Of a DNA stretch of 64,000 nt, positions 16,793-25,204 are shown piece by piece. Every line of letters begins with the position of its first letter. Position 1 is the stretch's first letter. Location: assembly GCF_900215355.1 (NCBI RefSeq), contig NZ_OBEA01000002.1, positions 434,001 to 498,000 on the forward strand, written 5' to 3'. The translations under genes and the position numbers were made by a program. Source of the DNA: Pseudooceanicola antarcticus. Lineage in GTDB: Bacteria; Pseudomonadota; Alphaproteobacteria; Rhodobacterales; Rhodobacteraceae. The notes below the pieces were generated by a model that did not search any database, was not told the DNA's origin, and saw only the letters and a program-made list of their open reading frames with translations.

Positions 16793-18135
16793 CCGAGAGG
16801 CTGGCCCCGGCCAACCCCGCCGAGGGGCTGATCTGGTTCACCCTGCGCTGGACCTGGCCCTTCTATTTCATCGGCGCGCTCTATGTCGTCGGCCCCGTGC
16901 TGGCCTGGTTGCTGGCGGGGCTGGCGGCCTTCACGCTCTACTTCGGCCCGGTGATGCGGGACGGCCTGAAACCCCGAGGCCCGATCCCCCCGGTGATCTG
17001 GGGCTGGATCTTCGGCATGGCGGTGATGCTGGTCGTGCTCTGGATCGGCCATCTCAACTGGCACCTTGGCACCGGCCGCACCATCAAGAGCTCTATCGGC
17101 TGGGCCAAGGGCTGGGCGTTGCTGGCGCTCTTTCCGCTGGCCGGCGCGGTGCTGCCGATCCGCCGCGAGATCCTGATCCGCGCGCAATGCATCGTCGGAC
17201 TCTGGACGCTCTGCCTGCTGCCGATCATGTTGGCCGCGCCCTACGTGGGCCTGCCCGAGCGCATCTTTACCTCTCCCTTCCGGGCCATCGGCGGACCGGG
17301 GCCCGAGTACTTCAGCGTCTACTTCTTCACCTGGGATCCGGCCAGCTGGACCCCGCGCTGGCAGTTCTTCGCCCCCTGGGCTCCCTTCGCGGCGCTTCTG
17401 GGCGTCCTGCAGGTCTGTTTCGCGCTGGAAGAGAGCGACCGCAAATGGCGCAGCATCGGCATCGCGGCCGGCATGGCGATGATCTTTCTGTCGAAGTCGC
17501 GCATGGGGCTCGTGGGCGTGGTGGCCTGCACCCTCGGCCCGCGCCTGCTGCCGCTGGTGCTGAAGGGCTGGGCCTGGATGATGCTGGCGGCGCTGACCGC
17601 CTCGCTTGCGGTCTTCGGCACCTGGGCGCTGTCGACGCTGAAGGACGGCGTGGCCGCCTTCAAGGGCGCGCGCGCCGACAGTACCCGCGTCCGCGCCACC
17701 CTGCAGCGCATCGCCGGAGAGCGCTGGCAGAACGAGGCCTTCTGGTTCGGTCACGGTACCGTCCAGCCCGGCCCGCACCTGGTGGAATACATGCCGATCG
17801 GCTCTCATCACACCTGGTGGGGGCTGTTGTTCGTGAAGGGCCTGGTTGGGATGCTGGCGCTGCTGCTGCCGCTGGCCTGGCATACGCTGATCGTCATGGT
17901 CGATGCGGCGCGCCATCCGCGCGGCCGGCTGCCACTGGCGGTGATCATGACCATCGTGCTGCTGTCCTTCGGCGAGAACCTCGAGATCGAGGCCTACATG
18001 ATCTGGCCCGGCCTGGTGATCCTGGGGACGCATGCCCAGGACGTGGCCCAGGATGCACGGCGCCGCCTTGCGGCGGGGGCGGAGGTCACTCCGGAGGCAG
18101 GACCCGGCCCTGCCCAAGCAGATCCGCGGGATTGA
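16789..18135 (+). CDS. Wzy/O-antigen-ligase-type EPS polymerase
   Basis: The start ATG overlaps the previous stop (ATGA), so the two are translationally coupled. The 448-residue protein has about 10-12 membrane segments and a large periplasmic loop followed by the O-antigen ligase region (WFGHGTV near residue 322 and GSHHTWWGLLFVKGLVG near residue 340, with the conserved His residues). These enzymes join repeat units to a growing chain or to an acceptor; given the Wzx, co-polymerase and export genes nearby, the polymerase role is more likely. The last 50 bp overlap, antisense, the end of the FAD dehydrogenase gene. Confidence 0.82.
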   Translation: MTERLAPANPAEGLIWFTLRWTWPFYFIGALYVVGPVLAWLLAGLAAFTLYFGPVMRDGLKPRGPIPPVIWGWIFGMAVMLVVLWIGHLNWHLGTGRTIKSSIGWAKGWALLALFPLAGAVLPIRREILIRAQCIVGLWTLCLLPIMLAAPYVGLPERIFTSPFRAIGGPGPEYFSVYFFTWDPASWTPRWQFFAPWAPFAALLGVLQVCFALEESDRKWRSIGIAAGMAMIFLSKSRMGLVGVVACTLGPRLLPLVLKGWAWMMLAALTASLAVFGTWALSTLKDGVAAFKGARADSTRVRATLQRIAGERWQNEAFWFGHGTVQPGPHLVEYMPIGSHHTWWGLLFVKGLVGMLALLLPLAWHTLIVMVDAARHPRGRLPLAVIMTIVLLSFGENLEIEAYMIWPGLVILGTHAQDVAQDARRRLAAGAEVTPEAGPGPAQADPRD

Positions 18136-19456
18136 GCGCGGCGCGCAGGCGCCGCAGCAGCGCGATCTCGGTCTCGGTGCGCACCAAGGGCAGGTAGCGC
18201 ACCTTGTCCTGGCCCAGCCCGTGCTCGGCGGTGATCGAGCCACCCATGCTGGCGGCCAGGGCATTGAGCCCGCCCGTGACCTCGGAGCCCTTCCCGGTAT
18301 TCACGATGTAATGCAGGTTGCCGTCGCCGATGTGACCAAAGACGAAGGGCTGCGCCTCGGGGTCGATCCGGGCCAGCAGGCTGCGGGCGGCGTCGAGGAA
18401 CTCGGGCAGGGTGCGGGCGGGCAGGGACAGGTCGTGCGCCACCAGCTCTCCCAGGCTGAAGGTATATGCCACGCAGGCTTCGCGCAGCGCCCAGAGCTTG
18501 TCGTATTCGCTTGCCGACTGGGACACCACGATATCCGAACAGAGCCCGGCCTCGTAGGCCTCGATCAGCGCCGCCTCGAAGGCCTCTTCGCGCAGGACCT
18601 CGGCCATGCCCTGGACCTCGAGCAGCACGTAGAGCCCGGCGCCGGGGGGCAGGGGCGGGGTGCCGATGCGGGCGGCGGCGCCCTCGTAGACCTCTGGCCA
18701 GATGCCCTCGCAGGCTGAGAGCAGCGGGCCGAGCCTCGCCCGCATGTGTGCCAGCAGCTCCTGCGCGCGGGCCGCATCGGGCACGGCGCAGAGCGCGTTG
18801 ATCTGCAGGCTGGGGGCGGGGTGCAGGCGGAGCAGGGCGCGGGTGATCACCCCATGGGTGCCCTCGGATCCGATGAAGAGCTGCCGCAGGTCGGGGCCTG
18901 CGTTGTCCTTTTCGAGCCCCCGCATGGCATCGATTACCGAGCCATCGGGCAGCACCGCCTCGAGCCCCGCCACCTGGGCGCGCATCATGCCGTAGCGCAG
19001 CACACGGATGCCGCCCGCATTGGTGGCGATCATGCCGCCGATGGTGGCCGAGGCTCGGGCGCCCAGGTCGACCCCGAAGATCATCTGCTGCGCCTGGGCG
19101 ACCTGCTGCACCGATTGCAGCGTCGCACCCGCCTGGACCTCGACCTGCGCCGCGATCCGGTCCACCGGGGCCACGTTGGTCATCCGTTCGAGCGAGAGCA
19201 CCACCTCGCCCGCGCGGGGACGGGCGCCGCCGGAGAGGCCGGTCAGCCCGCCCTGCACGATGATCGGCCTGCGGACCGCGAAACAGGCCGCAAGGGCGGC
19301 CGAGACGCCGGCCGTATTCACCGGGCGCAGGACGAGCCTTGGCTGGGCTCCGCCACGCCGCGTGGCATCCGTGGAAAACCTCGCGGTGTCCCTGGGAGCC
19401 GTCAGCGGCGCCAGGTCATGACCCGCCAGCTGTGCCAGCAGCAGCGCTTCAGGCAT
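18086..19456 (-). CDS. FAD-binding 2-hydroxyacid dehydrogenase (GlcD / D-lactate / D-2-hydroxyglutarate dehydrogenase family)
   Basis: The 456-residue protein has an N-terminal PP-loop FAD domain (IIVQGGLTGLSGGARP near residue 70, GVDLGARASATIGGMIATN near residue 129) and a FAD-oxidase C-terminal domain with the diagnostic GHIGDGNLH near residue 370 and ITAEHGLGQDK near residue 405. These enzymes oxidise D-2-hydroxy acids and pass electrons to quinone, cytochrome c or ETF. The substrate cannot be settled; no glcE or glcF subunits follow, so single-subunit D-lactate or D-2-hydroxyglutarate dehydrogenase is more likely than glycolate oxidase. The 3' end overlaps the EPS polymerase gene by 50 bp on the opposite strand. 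Confidence 0.88.
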   Translation of the reverse strand: MPEALLLAQLAGHDLAPLTAPRDTARFSTDATRRGGAQPRLVLRPVNTAGVSAALAACFAVRRPIIVQGGLTGLSGGARPRAGEVVLSLERMTNVAPVDRIAAQVEVQAGATLQSVQQVAQAQQMIFGVDLGARASATIGGMIATNAGGIRVLRYGMMRAQVAGLEAVLPDGSVIDAMRGLEKDNAGPDLRQLFIGSEGTHGVITRALLRLHPAPSLQINALCAVPDAARAQELLAHMRARLGPLLSACEGIWPEVYEGAAARIGTPPLPPGAGLYVLLEVQGMAEVLREEAFEAALIEAYEAGLCSDIVVSQSASEYDKLWALREACVAYTFSLGELVAHDLSLPARTLPEFLDAARSLLARIDPEAQPFVFGHIGDGNLHYIVNTGKGSEVTGGLNALAASMGGSITAEHGLGQDKVRYLPLVRTETEIALLRRLRAALNPADLLGQGRVLPPE

Positions 19457-19834
19457 CGTTTCTGGAACCGGTGCAGATCATGATCAGTACCTACCTTCAT
19501 TCCGGTTTTGCCAAATGTGCCTCGGAGCAAAGCCGGGCGGCGGACTCGGCCATACCCTTGGGGATCGCGGCGGATAAGAGAAGCCCTCCTTTGGACGTAC
19601 ACACAGGGATTACCCCCGTGCGCTGAGTCACCCGCGCGGGTGCCCTCACCGGCATGGCAAGGGTGGCCAATTGCGGTGCGGCGCGGGGCATCGGGCCGAG
19701 GTGCCGCCCTCGCGCAGCTGCCCCCGGCCTTGTGCCGTTAGGCGCGCGGGCTTCGCCGGGCCGGCCATGGCATGGCTCTGGTATGAAGGCCGAAAAGGCG
19801 GTAGTTTTTAGGACTTGCAGGCAAGGGAGGCGTC
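19457..19834. other. Divergent intergenic region of the FAD dehydrogenase and XRE-cupin genes
   Basis: These 378 bp probably carry both promoters. An imperfect dyad, CATACCC-TTGG-GGATCGC (19551-19568), resembles the EPS box but has four mismatches and is not called as a site. I see no small gene. Confidence 0.5.
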
Positions 19835-20422
19835 ATGACCGACGCGGCATTCGATATCGGCGCCAGGCTTCTGGCGATGCGGAAGGCGGCGCAGCTCTCG
19901 CAACGGCAGCTGGCCGAGCGGGCAGGCGTGCCCCATGCGCAGATCTCGATCATCGAAAAGAACAAGTCCTCGCCCTCCATCGCTACACTGCGCAAGATCC
20001 TCTCGGGTCTCGGCATGACCATGGCCGATTTCTTCGACAGCGAGCGCACCGCCCCCGAGGGGCCCTTCTTCGGCCCCGAGGACCTGCTGAACCTGACCTC
20101 GAAGCTGCCGGTGACCGGCGCGTCCGACGTGGTGGGGCAGGTGGCCTTCCGCCAGATCGGCGATGCCCGCCGTCACAACCTGCAGATCCTGCACGAGGTT
20201 TACGAGCCCGGCTCCGACACCGGCGAAACCATGCTCGAGCATTTCTCGAACGAGGGCGGCTATGTCATCGAGGGCGAGCTCGAACTGACCGTGGGCGAGG
20301 AGGTGCGCATCCTGCGCCCCGGTGATTCCTACCTGTTCGACAGCCGCATCCCGCATCGCTTCCGCAATGTAGGTGCGGTGCGCACCGTGGTGATCTCGGC
20401 CTGCACGCCCCCCTATCTCTGA
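19835..20422 (+). CDS. XRE-family transcriptional regulator with C-terminal cupin domain (PuuR-like)
   Basis: The 195-residue protein has an N-terminal helix-turn-helix (LSQRQLAERAGVPHAQIS, about residues 22-39) and a C-terminal cupin_2 barrel (about 115-190) with the GGYVIEGELEL strand and RPGDSYLFDSRIPHRF containing the conserved His. Proteins of this form bind a small ligand in the cupin and regulate neighbouring catabolic or transport genes. It lies upstream of the ugp-type transporter on the same strand but is separated by a hairpin, so control of the transporter or of the divergent dehydrogenase is only a guess. Confidence 0.88.
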   Translation: MTDAAFDIGARLLAMRKAAQLSQRQLAERAGVPHAQISIIEKNKSSPSIATLRKILSGLGMTMADFFDSERTAPEGPFFGPEDLLNLTSKLPVTGASDVVGQVAFRQIGDARRHNLQILHEVYEPGSDTGETMLEHFSNEGGYVIEGELELTVGEEVRILRPGDSYLFDSRIPHRFRNVGAVRTVVISACTPPYL

Positions 20423-20426
20423 GACC

Positions 20427-20492
20427 GAAAGCGCCGCAGGAGACGCGCTGCCGACGTTGGGTCGGGCCCGTGCGCGGGCGGCGCTTTCTCTT
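20427..20492 (+). terminator. Long-stem terminator after the XRE-cupin gene
   Basis: GAAAGCGCCGC (20427-20437) pairs with GCGGCGCTTTC (20478-20488) over 11 bp. The 40-nt loop can itself fold in part, and TCTTGTTT follows. Confidence 0.5.
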
Positions 20493-20640
20493 GTTTGAAC
20501 TCCCGCACGCCCACCTGGCTGCTCACCTGCGCATCCGGCCCTTTCTGATGCGCTTCCTTGCGCGGGTTCACAGGTTTGAAAGAGCATCATTACCGGAACT
20601 TCATCGAGGTGAATCAAATCTGTCACGGAGCGCCCGTAGC

Positions 20641-20662
20641 AGGACGTCATTCACTACGTCCT
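20641..20662. promoter_or_regulatory. Inverted repeat in the ugpB leader
   Basis: AGGACGT (20641-20647) and ACGTCCT (20656-20662) form a perfect 7-8-7 dyad 18 bp before the ugpB start and 7 bp before its GGAG ribosome site. It could be an operator or an mRNA hairpin that affects translation. Confidence 0.45.
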
Positions 20663-20680
20663 CTTCGATGGAGTTTCCCG

Positions 20681-22003
20681 ATGCAGCGTTCCCTGATGGC
20701 AGGCCTTGTCCTGACCAGCGCCCTGGTGGCCCCCCTGGCGGCTTCCGCTCAAACCGAAATCACCTGGTGGCATGCCATGGGTGGCCGTCTGGGCGAAAAG
20801 GTTGACGAGATCGTCGCCGCCTACAACGACAGCCAGGACCAGTTTCACCTGACCGCCACCTACAAGGGTGGCTATGCCGAAACCATGACCTCGGCCATCG
20901 CCGCCTTCCGCGCCGGCGAGCAGCCTGACCTGGTTCAGGTCTACGAAGTCGGCACCGGCACCATGATGGCCGCCGAAGGCGCCGTCTATCCGATCTACCA
21001 ACTGATGGAAGATCACGGCCAGGACTTCGACCCCTCGGCCTACCTCTCGGCCGTTGCCGGCTACTACACCAACACCGACGGCCAGATGCTGTCGATGCCG
21101 TTCAACTCGTCGACCCCGATCCTGTACTACAACAAGGACATCTTCGCGGCCGCCGGTCTGGACCCCGATGTCGCCCCGGTAACCTGGGCCGACGTCGAGG
21201 CTGCCTCGCGCGCCATCGTCGAATCCGGTGCGGCCACCTGCGGTTTCACCTCCGGCTGGATTTCCTGGGTGCAGCTCGAGAACTTCTCGGCCTGGCACAA
21301 CCAGCAGATCGGCACCAACGAGAACGGCTTCGGCTCGATGGACAGCAAGCTGACCGTCAACGGTCCGGTCCAGGCCCGTCACTGGGAAAACCTGGCCAAG
21401 TGGCAGGCTGAAGGCCTGTTCAAGTACGGTGGCCCCGCCGGTGGTGCCGATGCTCCGCCCGCCTTCTACTCGGGTGAATGCGCCATCTACATGAACTCCT
21501 CCGCTTCGCGCGCCGGTGTTCTGACCAACATCGACTTCGACCTGGGCCTGGGCATGCTGCCCTACTACGCCGACGTCGAAGGCGCGCCGCAGAACTCGAT
21601 CATCGGCGGTGCCACCCTCTGGGCCCTGGCCGGTGCATCCGACGACGAATACGAAGGCCTGGCCGACTTCCTGACCTTCCTCTCCTCGGCCGAGGTCCAG
21701 GCGGACTTCCACCAGTTCTCGGGCTACCTGCCGATCACCAACGCAGCCTACGAGCTGTCGATCGAACAGGGCTACTACGACGAGAACCCCGGCGCCGACC
21801 TGGCGATCAAGCAGATCACCCTGAACGAGCCGACCGCGAACTCCAAGGGTCTGCGCTTCGGCAACTACGTCCAGATCCGTGGCGTGATCGACGAAGAGTT
21901 CGAGGCCCTGCTGGCCGGTGACAAGACCGCCCAGGAAGCCCTGGACGATCTGGTCGAGCGCGGCAATTCGCTGATCGCCGACTTCGTCGAAGCCAACGGC
22001 TGA
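20681..22003 (+). CDS. ugpB: UgpB-like ABC transporter substrate-binding protein (sn-glycerol-3-phosphate type)
   Basis: The start at ATG 20681 is fixed by GGAG 7 bp upstream and by a clean Sec signal (MQRSLMAGLVLTSALVAPL, cleavage after ASA-QT). The 440-residue protein opens its mature part with ITWWHAMGGRLGEKVDEIV, the characteristic start of UgpB-type family 1 binding proteins, and continues with RAGEQPDLVQVYEVGTGTMMA. It should capture glycerol-3-phosphate or a glycerophosphodiester in the periplasm. Related SBPs for other sugars look similar, but the WWHAMGG motif and gene order B-A-E-C favour ugp. A hairpin after the gene probably keeps its mRNA level above that of the permease genes. 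Confidence 0.87.
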   Translation: MQRSLMAGLVLTSALVAPLAASAQTEITWWHAMGGRLGEKVDEIVAAYNDSQDQFHLTATYKGGYAETMTSAIAAFRAGEQPDLVQVYEVGTGTMMAAEGAVYPIYQLMEDHGQDFDPSAYLSAVAGYYTNTDGQMLSMPFNSSTPILYYNKDIFAAAGLDPDVAPVTWADVEAASRAIVESGAATCGFTSGWISWVQLENFSAWHNQQIGTNENGFGSMDSKLTVNGPVQARHWENLAKWQAEGLFKYGGPAGGADAPPAFYSGECAIYMNSSASRAGVLTNIDFDLGLGMLPYYADVEGAPQNSIIGGATLWALAGASDDEYEGLADFLTFLSSAEVQADFHQFSGYLPITNAAYELSIEQGYYDENPGADLAIKQITLNEPTANSKGLRFGNYVQIRGVIDEEFEALLAGDKTAQEALDDLVERGNSLIADFVEANG

Positions 22004-22019
22004 CCCTTCGCACTTCCAG

Positions 22020-22051
22020 ACAGGCCCGCGTGTTGCGCGCGGGCCTGTTTC
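22020..22051 (+). terminator. Intercistronic hairpin between ugpB and ugpA
   Basis: ACAGGCCCGCG (22020-22030) pairs with CGCGGGCCTGT (22038-22048) over 11 bp with a 7-nt loop and a short T run. Inside an operon such a hairpin commonly acts as a partial terminator or stabilises the upstream binding-protein mRNA. Confidence 0.7.
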
Positions 22052-22074
22052 CATTTCCGCCCTTCGGGTTCCCC

Positions 22075-22959
22075 ATGCAGACCAAGCGCACAACTTTCCG
22101 CAGCTACTGGCTGCCCTACCTGCTGATCGCGCCACAGCTCGCGATCACGCTGATCTTCTTCATCTGGCCCGCCGGCCAGGCCGTCTGGCAGAGCTTCCTG
22201 CAGGAAGACGCCTTCGGCCTGTCGACGAAATTCGTCGGGCTCAGGAACTACGTGAAGCTCCTGAACAGCCCCGAGTACCTGGCCTCCTTCGAGACGACGG
22301 TGATCTTCACCGTCTGTACCGCCGGCCTCTCGCTTGGTCTGGCGCTGCTCTTTGCCGTGGCGGTGGATCGGATGATCCGGACCGCCAGCGCCTATACGAC
22401 CTTCATCCTCTGGCCCTACGCCGTGGCCCCCGCCATTGCCGGTGTGCTCTGGTGGTTCATGTTCAATCCCTCGGTGGGGGTGCTGACCTATGCGCTTCAG
22501 ACCATGGGCTATGACTGGAACCACCGCCTGTCGGGCACCGACGCCATGATCCTGGTGGTGCTGGCTTCGAGCTGGAAACAGATCAGCTACAACTTCCTGT
22601 TCTTCCTCGCCGGGCTGCAATCCATCCCGCAGAGCTTGCGCGAAGCGGCTGCCATCGACGGCGCGGGTCCGGTGAAGCGTTTCTTCACCGTGGTCTTTCC
22701 GCTGCTCTCGCCGACGACCTTCTTCCTGCTGGTCGTGAACATCAACTACACGATGTTCGACACCTTCTCGACCATCGACGCCTCGACCGCGGGCGGCCCC
22801 GGCCAGTCCACGACCATCCTCGTCTACAAGGTCTACGAGGACGGCTACAAAGGGCTCGATCTTGGCTCCTCCGCGGCCCAGTCGGTGATCCTCATGGGGA
22901 TCGTCATGGTCCTGACCTTCATCCAGTTCCGCTACATCGAGCGGCGCGTGCAATACTGA
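22075..22959 (+). CDS. ugpA: UgpA-like ABC transporter permease
   Basis: I chose ATG 22075 (MQTKRTTFRSYWLPYLLIAP), since upstream in-frame sequence overlaps the hairpin. The 294-residue protein has six membrane segments and the ABC permease EAA loop (EAAAIDGAGPVKRFFTVVFP, near residue 200) that docks onto the ATPase. It forms the inner-membrane channel with UgpE. The UgpA-typical N-terminus and neighbours B, E and C support the assignment; the substrate follows from ugpB. Confidence 0.88.
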   Translation: MQTKRTTFRSYWLPYLLIAPQLAITLIFFIWPAGQAVWQSFLQEDAFGLSTKFVGLRNYVKLLNSPEYLASFETTVIFTVCTAGLSLGLALLFAVAVDRMIRTASAYTTFILWPYAVAPAIAGVLWWFMFNPSVGVLTYALQTMGYDWNHRLSGTDAMILVVLASSWKQISYNFLFFLAGLQSIPQSLREAAAIDGAGPVKRFFTVVFPLLSPTTFFLLVVNINYTMFDTFSTIDASTAGGPGQSTTILVYKVYEDGYKGLDLGSSAAQSVILMGIVMVLTFIQFRYIERRVQY

Positions 22960-22971
22960 GGAGGCGCACCC

Positions 22972-23820
22972 ATGGTCGAAAACCGTCCCTTCCTGACCTT
23001 CCTGGCGCATCTGGTGCTGATCCTCGGCGTGGCCTTCGTGGCCCTGCCGGTCTGGATCGCCTTCGTCGCCTCCACCCATGACCAGGCCACCTTCCTGGGC
23101 GGCTCCATGCCGCTCTGGCCCGGCTCGAACATGTGGGAGACCTACCGCACGATCCTGACGGATGGTGTGCCCAACTCCGGCACGCCGCCGCTGACGATGA
23201 TGATGACGAACTCGCTGATCATGGCGCTGATCATCACCTTCGGGAAGATCGCCATCTCGGTGATCTCGGCCTTCGCCATCGTCTACTTCCGCTTCCCCTT
23301 CCGGGTGCTGGCCTTCTGGATCATCTTCGTGACCCTGATGCTTCCGGTGGAAGTGCGGATCATGCCCACCTTCAAGGTGGTCGCCGACCTCGGGCTGCTG
23401 AACAGCTACGCGGGCCTGTCGATCCCGCTGATCGCCTCGGCCACGGCGACCTTCCTCTTCCGTCAGTTCTTCCTGACCATCCCCGAAGAGCTGGTCGAGG
23501 CCGCGCGCATCGACGGCGCCGGGCCGATGAAGTTCTTCCGCGACATGGTGCTGCCGCTCAGCCAGACCAATATCGCGGCGCTCTTCGTCATCCTCTTCAT
23601 CTACGGCTGGAACCAGTACCTCTGGCCGATGCTGATCACCACGGACGAGAAATTCTACACTGTCGTCATGGGCATCAAGCGGATGTCCGACGTGGCCGAC
23701 AGCGACCCCCAATGGAACTTCGTCATGGGCTCGGCCATGCTGGCCATGCTGCCGCCCGTGCTCGTCGTCATCTTCATGCAGAGGCTTTTCGTCAAAGGCC
23801 TCGTGGAACAGGAGAAGTAA
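22972..23820 (+). CDS. ugpE: UgpE-like ABC transporter permease
   Basis: The gene starts 12 bp after ugpA with GAGGAGG upstream. The 282-residue product has six membrane segments and the EAA loop [20 protein letters not shown] near residue 176. It is the second channel subunit. The tail [20 protein letters not shown] is typical of UgpE/MalG-type permeases. The stop codon is 2 bp before the ugpC start. Confidence 0.88.
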   Translation: MVENRPFLTFLAHLVLILGVAFVALPVWIAFVASTHDQATFLGGSMPLWPGSNMWETYRTILTDGVPNSGTPPLTMMMTNSLIMALIITFGKIAISVISAFAIVYFRFPFRVLAFWIIFVTLMLPVEVRIMPTFKVVADLGLLNSYAGLSIPLIASATATFLFRQFFLTIPEELVEAARIDGAGPMKFFRDMVLPLSQTNIAALFVILFIYGWNQYLWPMLITTDEKFYTVVMGIKRMSDVADSDPQWNFVMGSAMLAMLPPVLVVIFMQRLFVKGLVEQEK

Positions 23821-23822
23821 TC

Positions 23823-24863
23823 ATGGCCGGTATCAAGCTTTCCGCCGTGAAAAAGACCTACCCCGGCAGCAGTGAGCCTGCCGTGAAAGGTGTGGACCTG
23901 GATATCCAGGACGGCGAATTCGTCGTGCTGGTCGGCCCCTCGGGCTGCGGCAAGTCCACCCTTCTGCGGATGATCGCGGGGCTCGAGACCATCTCGGCCG
24001 GCGAGATCGTCATCGGGGACAAGGTGGTGAACACCATGGAGCCCGCCGAGCGCGACATCGCCATGGTGTTCCAGAACTATGCGCTCTACCCGCATATGTC
24101 GGTGCGCCAGAACCTCTCCTACGGGCTGAAGAACCGCAAGATGGCCCGCTCCGAGATCGACCGCCGCATCGAAGAGACCGCCGCCATCCTGCAGATCGGC
24201 GACTACCTGGAGCGCAAGCCGCGCGCCCTTTCGGGGGGCCAGCGCCAGCGGGTCGCCATGGGGCGGGCCATCGTGCGCGACCCCGCGGCCTTCCTCTTCG
24301 ACGAGCCGCTCTCGAACCTCGATGCCAAGCTGCGCCTGCACATGCGTGGCGAGATCAAGCATCTGCACAACCGCCTGCGGACGACCTCTGTCTACGTGAC
24401 CCACGACCAGCTCGAGGCGATGACCCTGGCCGACCGGCTGGTGGTGCTGAACAACGGGCTGATCGAACAGGTGGGCCGTCCGCTGGATCTCTACCAGAAG
24501 CCGGCCTCGACCTTCGTCGCGGGCTTCCTGGGCGCACCTGCGATGAACCTGATGGAGGCCGAAGTGGCCGAGGGCGCCCTGATGCTGGGCGGCGCGGCGC
24601 TGGCGGGCGGGCTGCAGGCCCGGCCGGGCCGCGTCACCGCCGGTATCCGCCCCGAGGCGATCCGCCTGCGCGCAGAACCCGGCAACTTCCGTCTCGACTA
24701 CGTGGAAGAGCTGGGCGGCACGCGGATCGTGCATGGCCATATCGGCGCGCAGCGCATGATCGCCCAGACCGACCTGGCCACCGAACTCTCTGACGAGATG
24801 ACGGCGGAGCTGCCCGGCGCAGAGCTGCACTTCTTCCACGCCGAGACCGGCCAGCGTCTGTGA
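23823..24863 (+). CDS. ugpC: UgpC-like ABC transporter ATPase
   Basis: The start is ATG 23823 ([15 protein letters not shown]); longer in-frame sequence upstream is antisense to ugpE and not real. The 346-residue protein has Walker [10 protein letters not shown] near residue 38, a Q loop, ABC signature [14 protein letters not shown] near residue 135, Walker [12 protein letters not shown], and H-loop [11 protein letters not shown]-terminal TOBE/OB domain ([14 protein letters not shown] onward) is the regulatory domain of the MalK/UgpC group. It powers uptake through UgpA and UgpE. Confidence 0.92.
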   Translation: MAGIKLSAVKKTYPGSSEPAVKGVDLDIQDGEFVVLVGPSGCGKSTLLRMIAGLETISAGEIVIGDKVVNTMEPAERDIAMVFQNYALYPHMSVRQNLSYGLKNRKMARSEIDRRIEETAAILQIGDYLERKPRALSGGQRQRVAMGRAIVRDPAAFLFDEPLSNLDAKLRLHMRGEIKHLHNRLRTTSVYVTHDQLEAMTLADRLVVLNNGLIEQVGRPLDLYQKPASTFVAGFLGAPAMNLMEAEVAEGALMLGGAALAGGLQARPGRVTAGIRPEAIRLRAEPGNFRLDYVEELGGTRIVHGHIGAQRMIAQTDLATELSDEMTAELPGAELHFFHAETGQRL

Positions 24864-25204
24864 ACCAGGACGCCTCCGGCACCTGACCAGAGCGGCCCGG
24901 ATCATGTCCCAAATGTGGCATGATCCGGGCCGTTTGCCTTGGCGGCCCCCTCTGCGGCACCGATTCGCGCGGTTGCGCAAACATGTCGGTACGCATCTGA
25001 ACTTTGGCAAAACGAGGCTAATTCGCGTCAGAAATGTGGCGATCCGCGATTTTTGCAACTGTGGACTTGTGCGAAAGAAGCGGCTTCAAAGCGCTTTTAT
25101 AGGGTCCTGTACCCCCGCGTATGCTTCTCAGCCCCCACTTCGCTTGGTACGATTTTCAGGACGAAAGTCGTGTGTGTCAAAATTTTTACCTAGTGGGGTG
25201 CTCC
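24864..25204. other. Intergenic region between ugpC and the RTX-like gene, with terminator and AT-rich leader
   Basis: These 341 bp hold the ugp terminator (24893-24932), then about 270 bp with clearly more A and T than the rest of the window, for example around 25010-25100 and 25165-25195. No ORF with a ribosome site is seen in the AT-rich part. It is unusually long for this window and may hold a complex promoter, such as one repressed by a nucleoid protein, or a horizontally acquired boundary. Confidence 0.45.
24893..24935 (+). terminator. Terminator of the ugp operon
   Basis: A perfect 14-bp stem, CGGCCCGGATCATG (24893-24906) with CATGATCCGGGCCG (24919-24932), has a 12-nt loop and is followed by TTT. 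It is the longest perfect hairpin I noticed in the window. Confidence 0.82.

Noticed and set aside
19551-19568. Possible fifth copy of the EPS dyad
   Set aside because: CATACCC-TTGG-GGATCGC has two mismatches per arm and lies at genes unrelated to EPS, so it is not better than chance.
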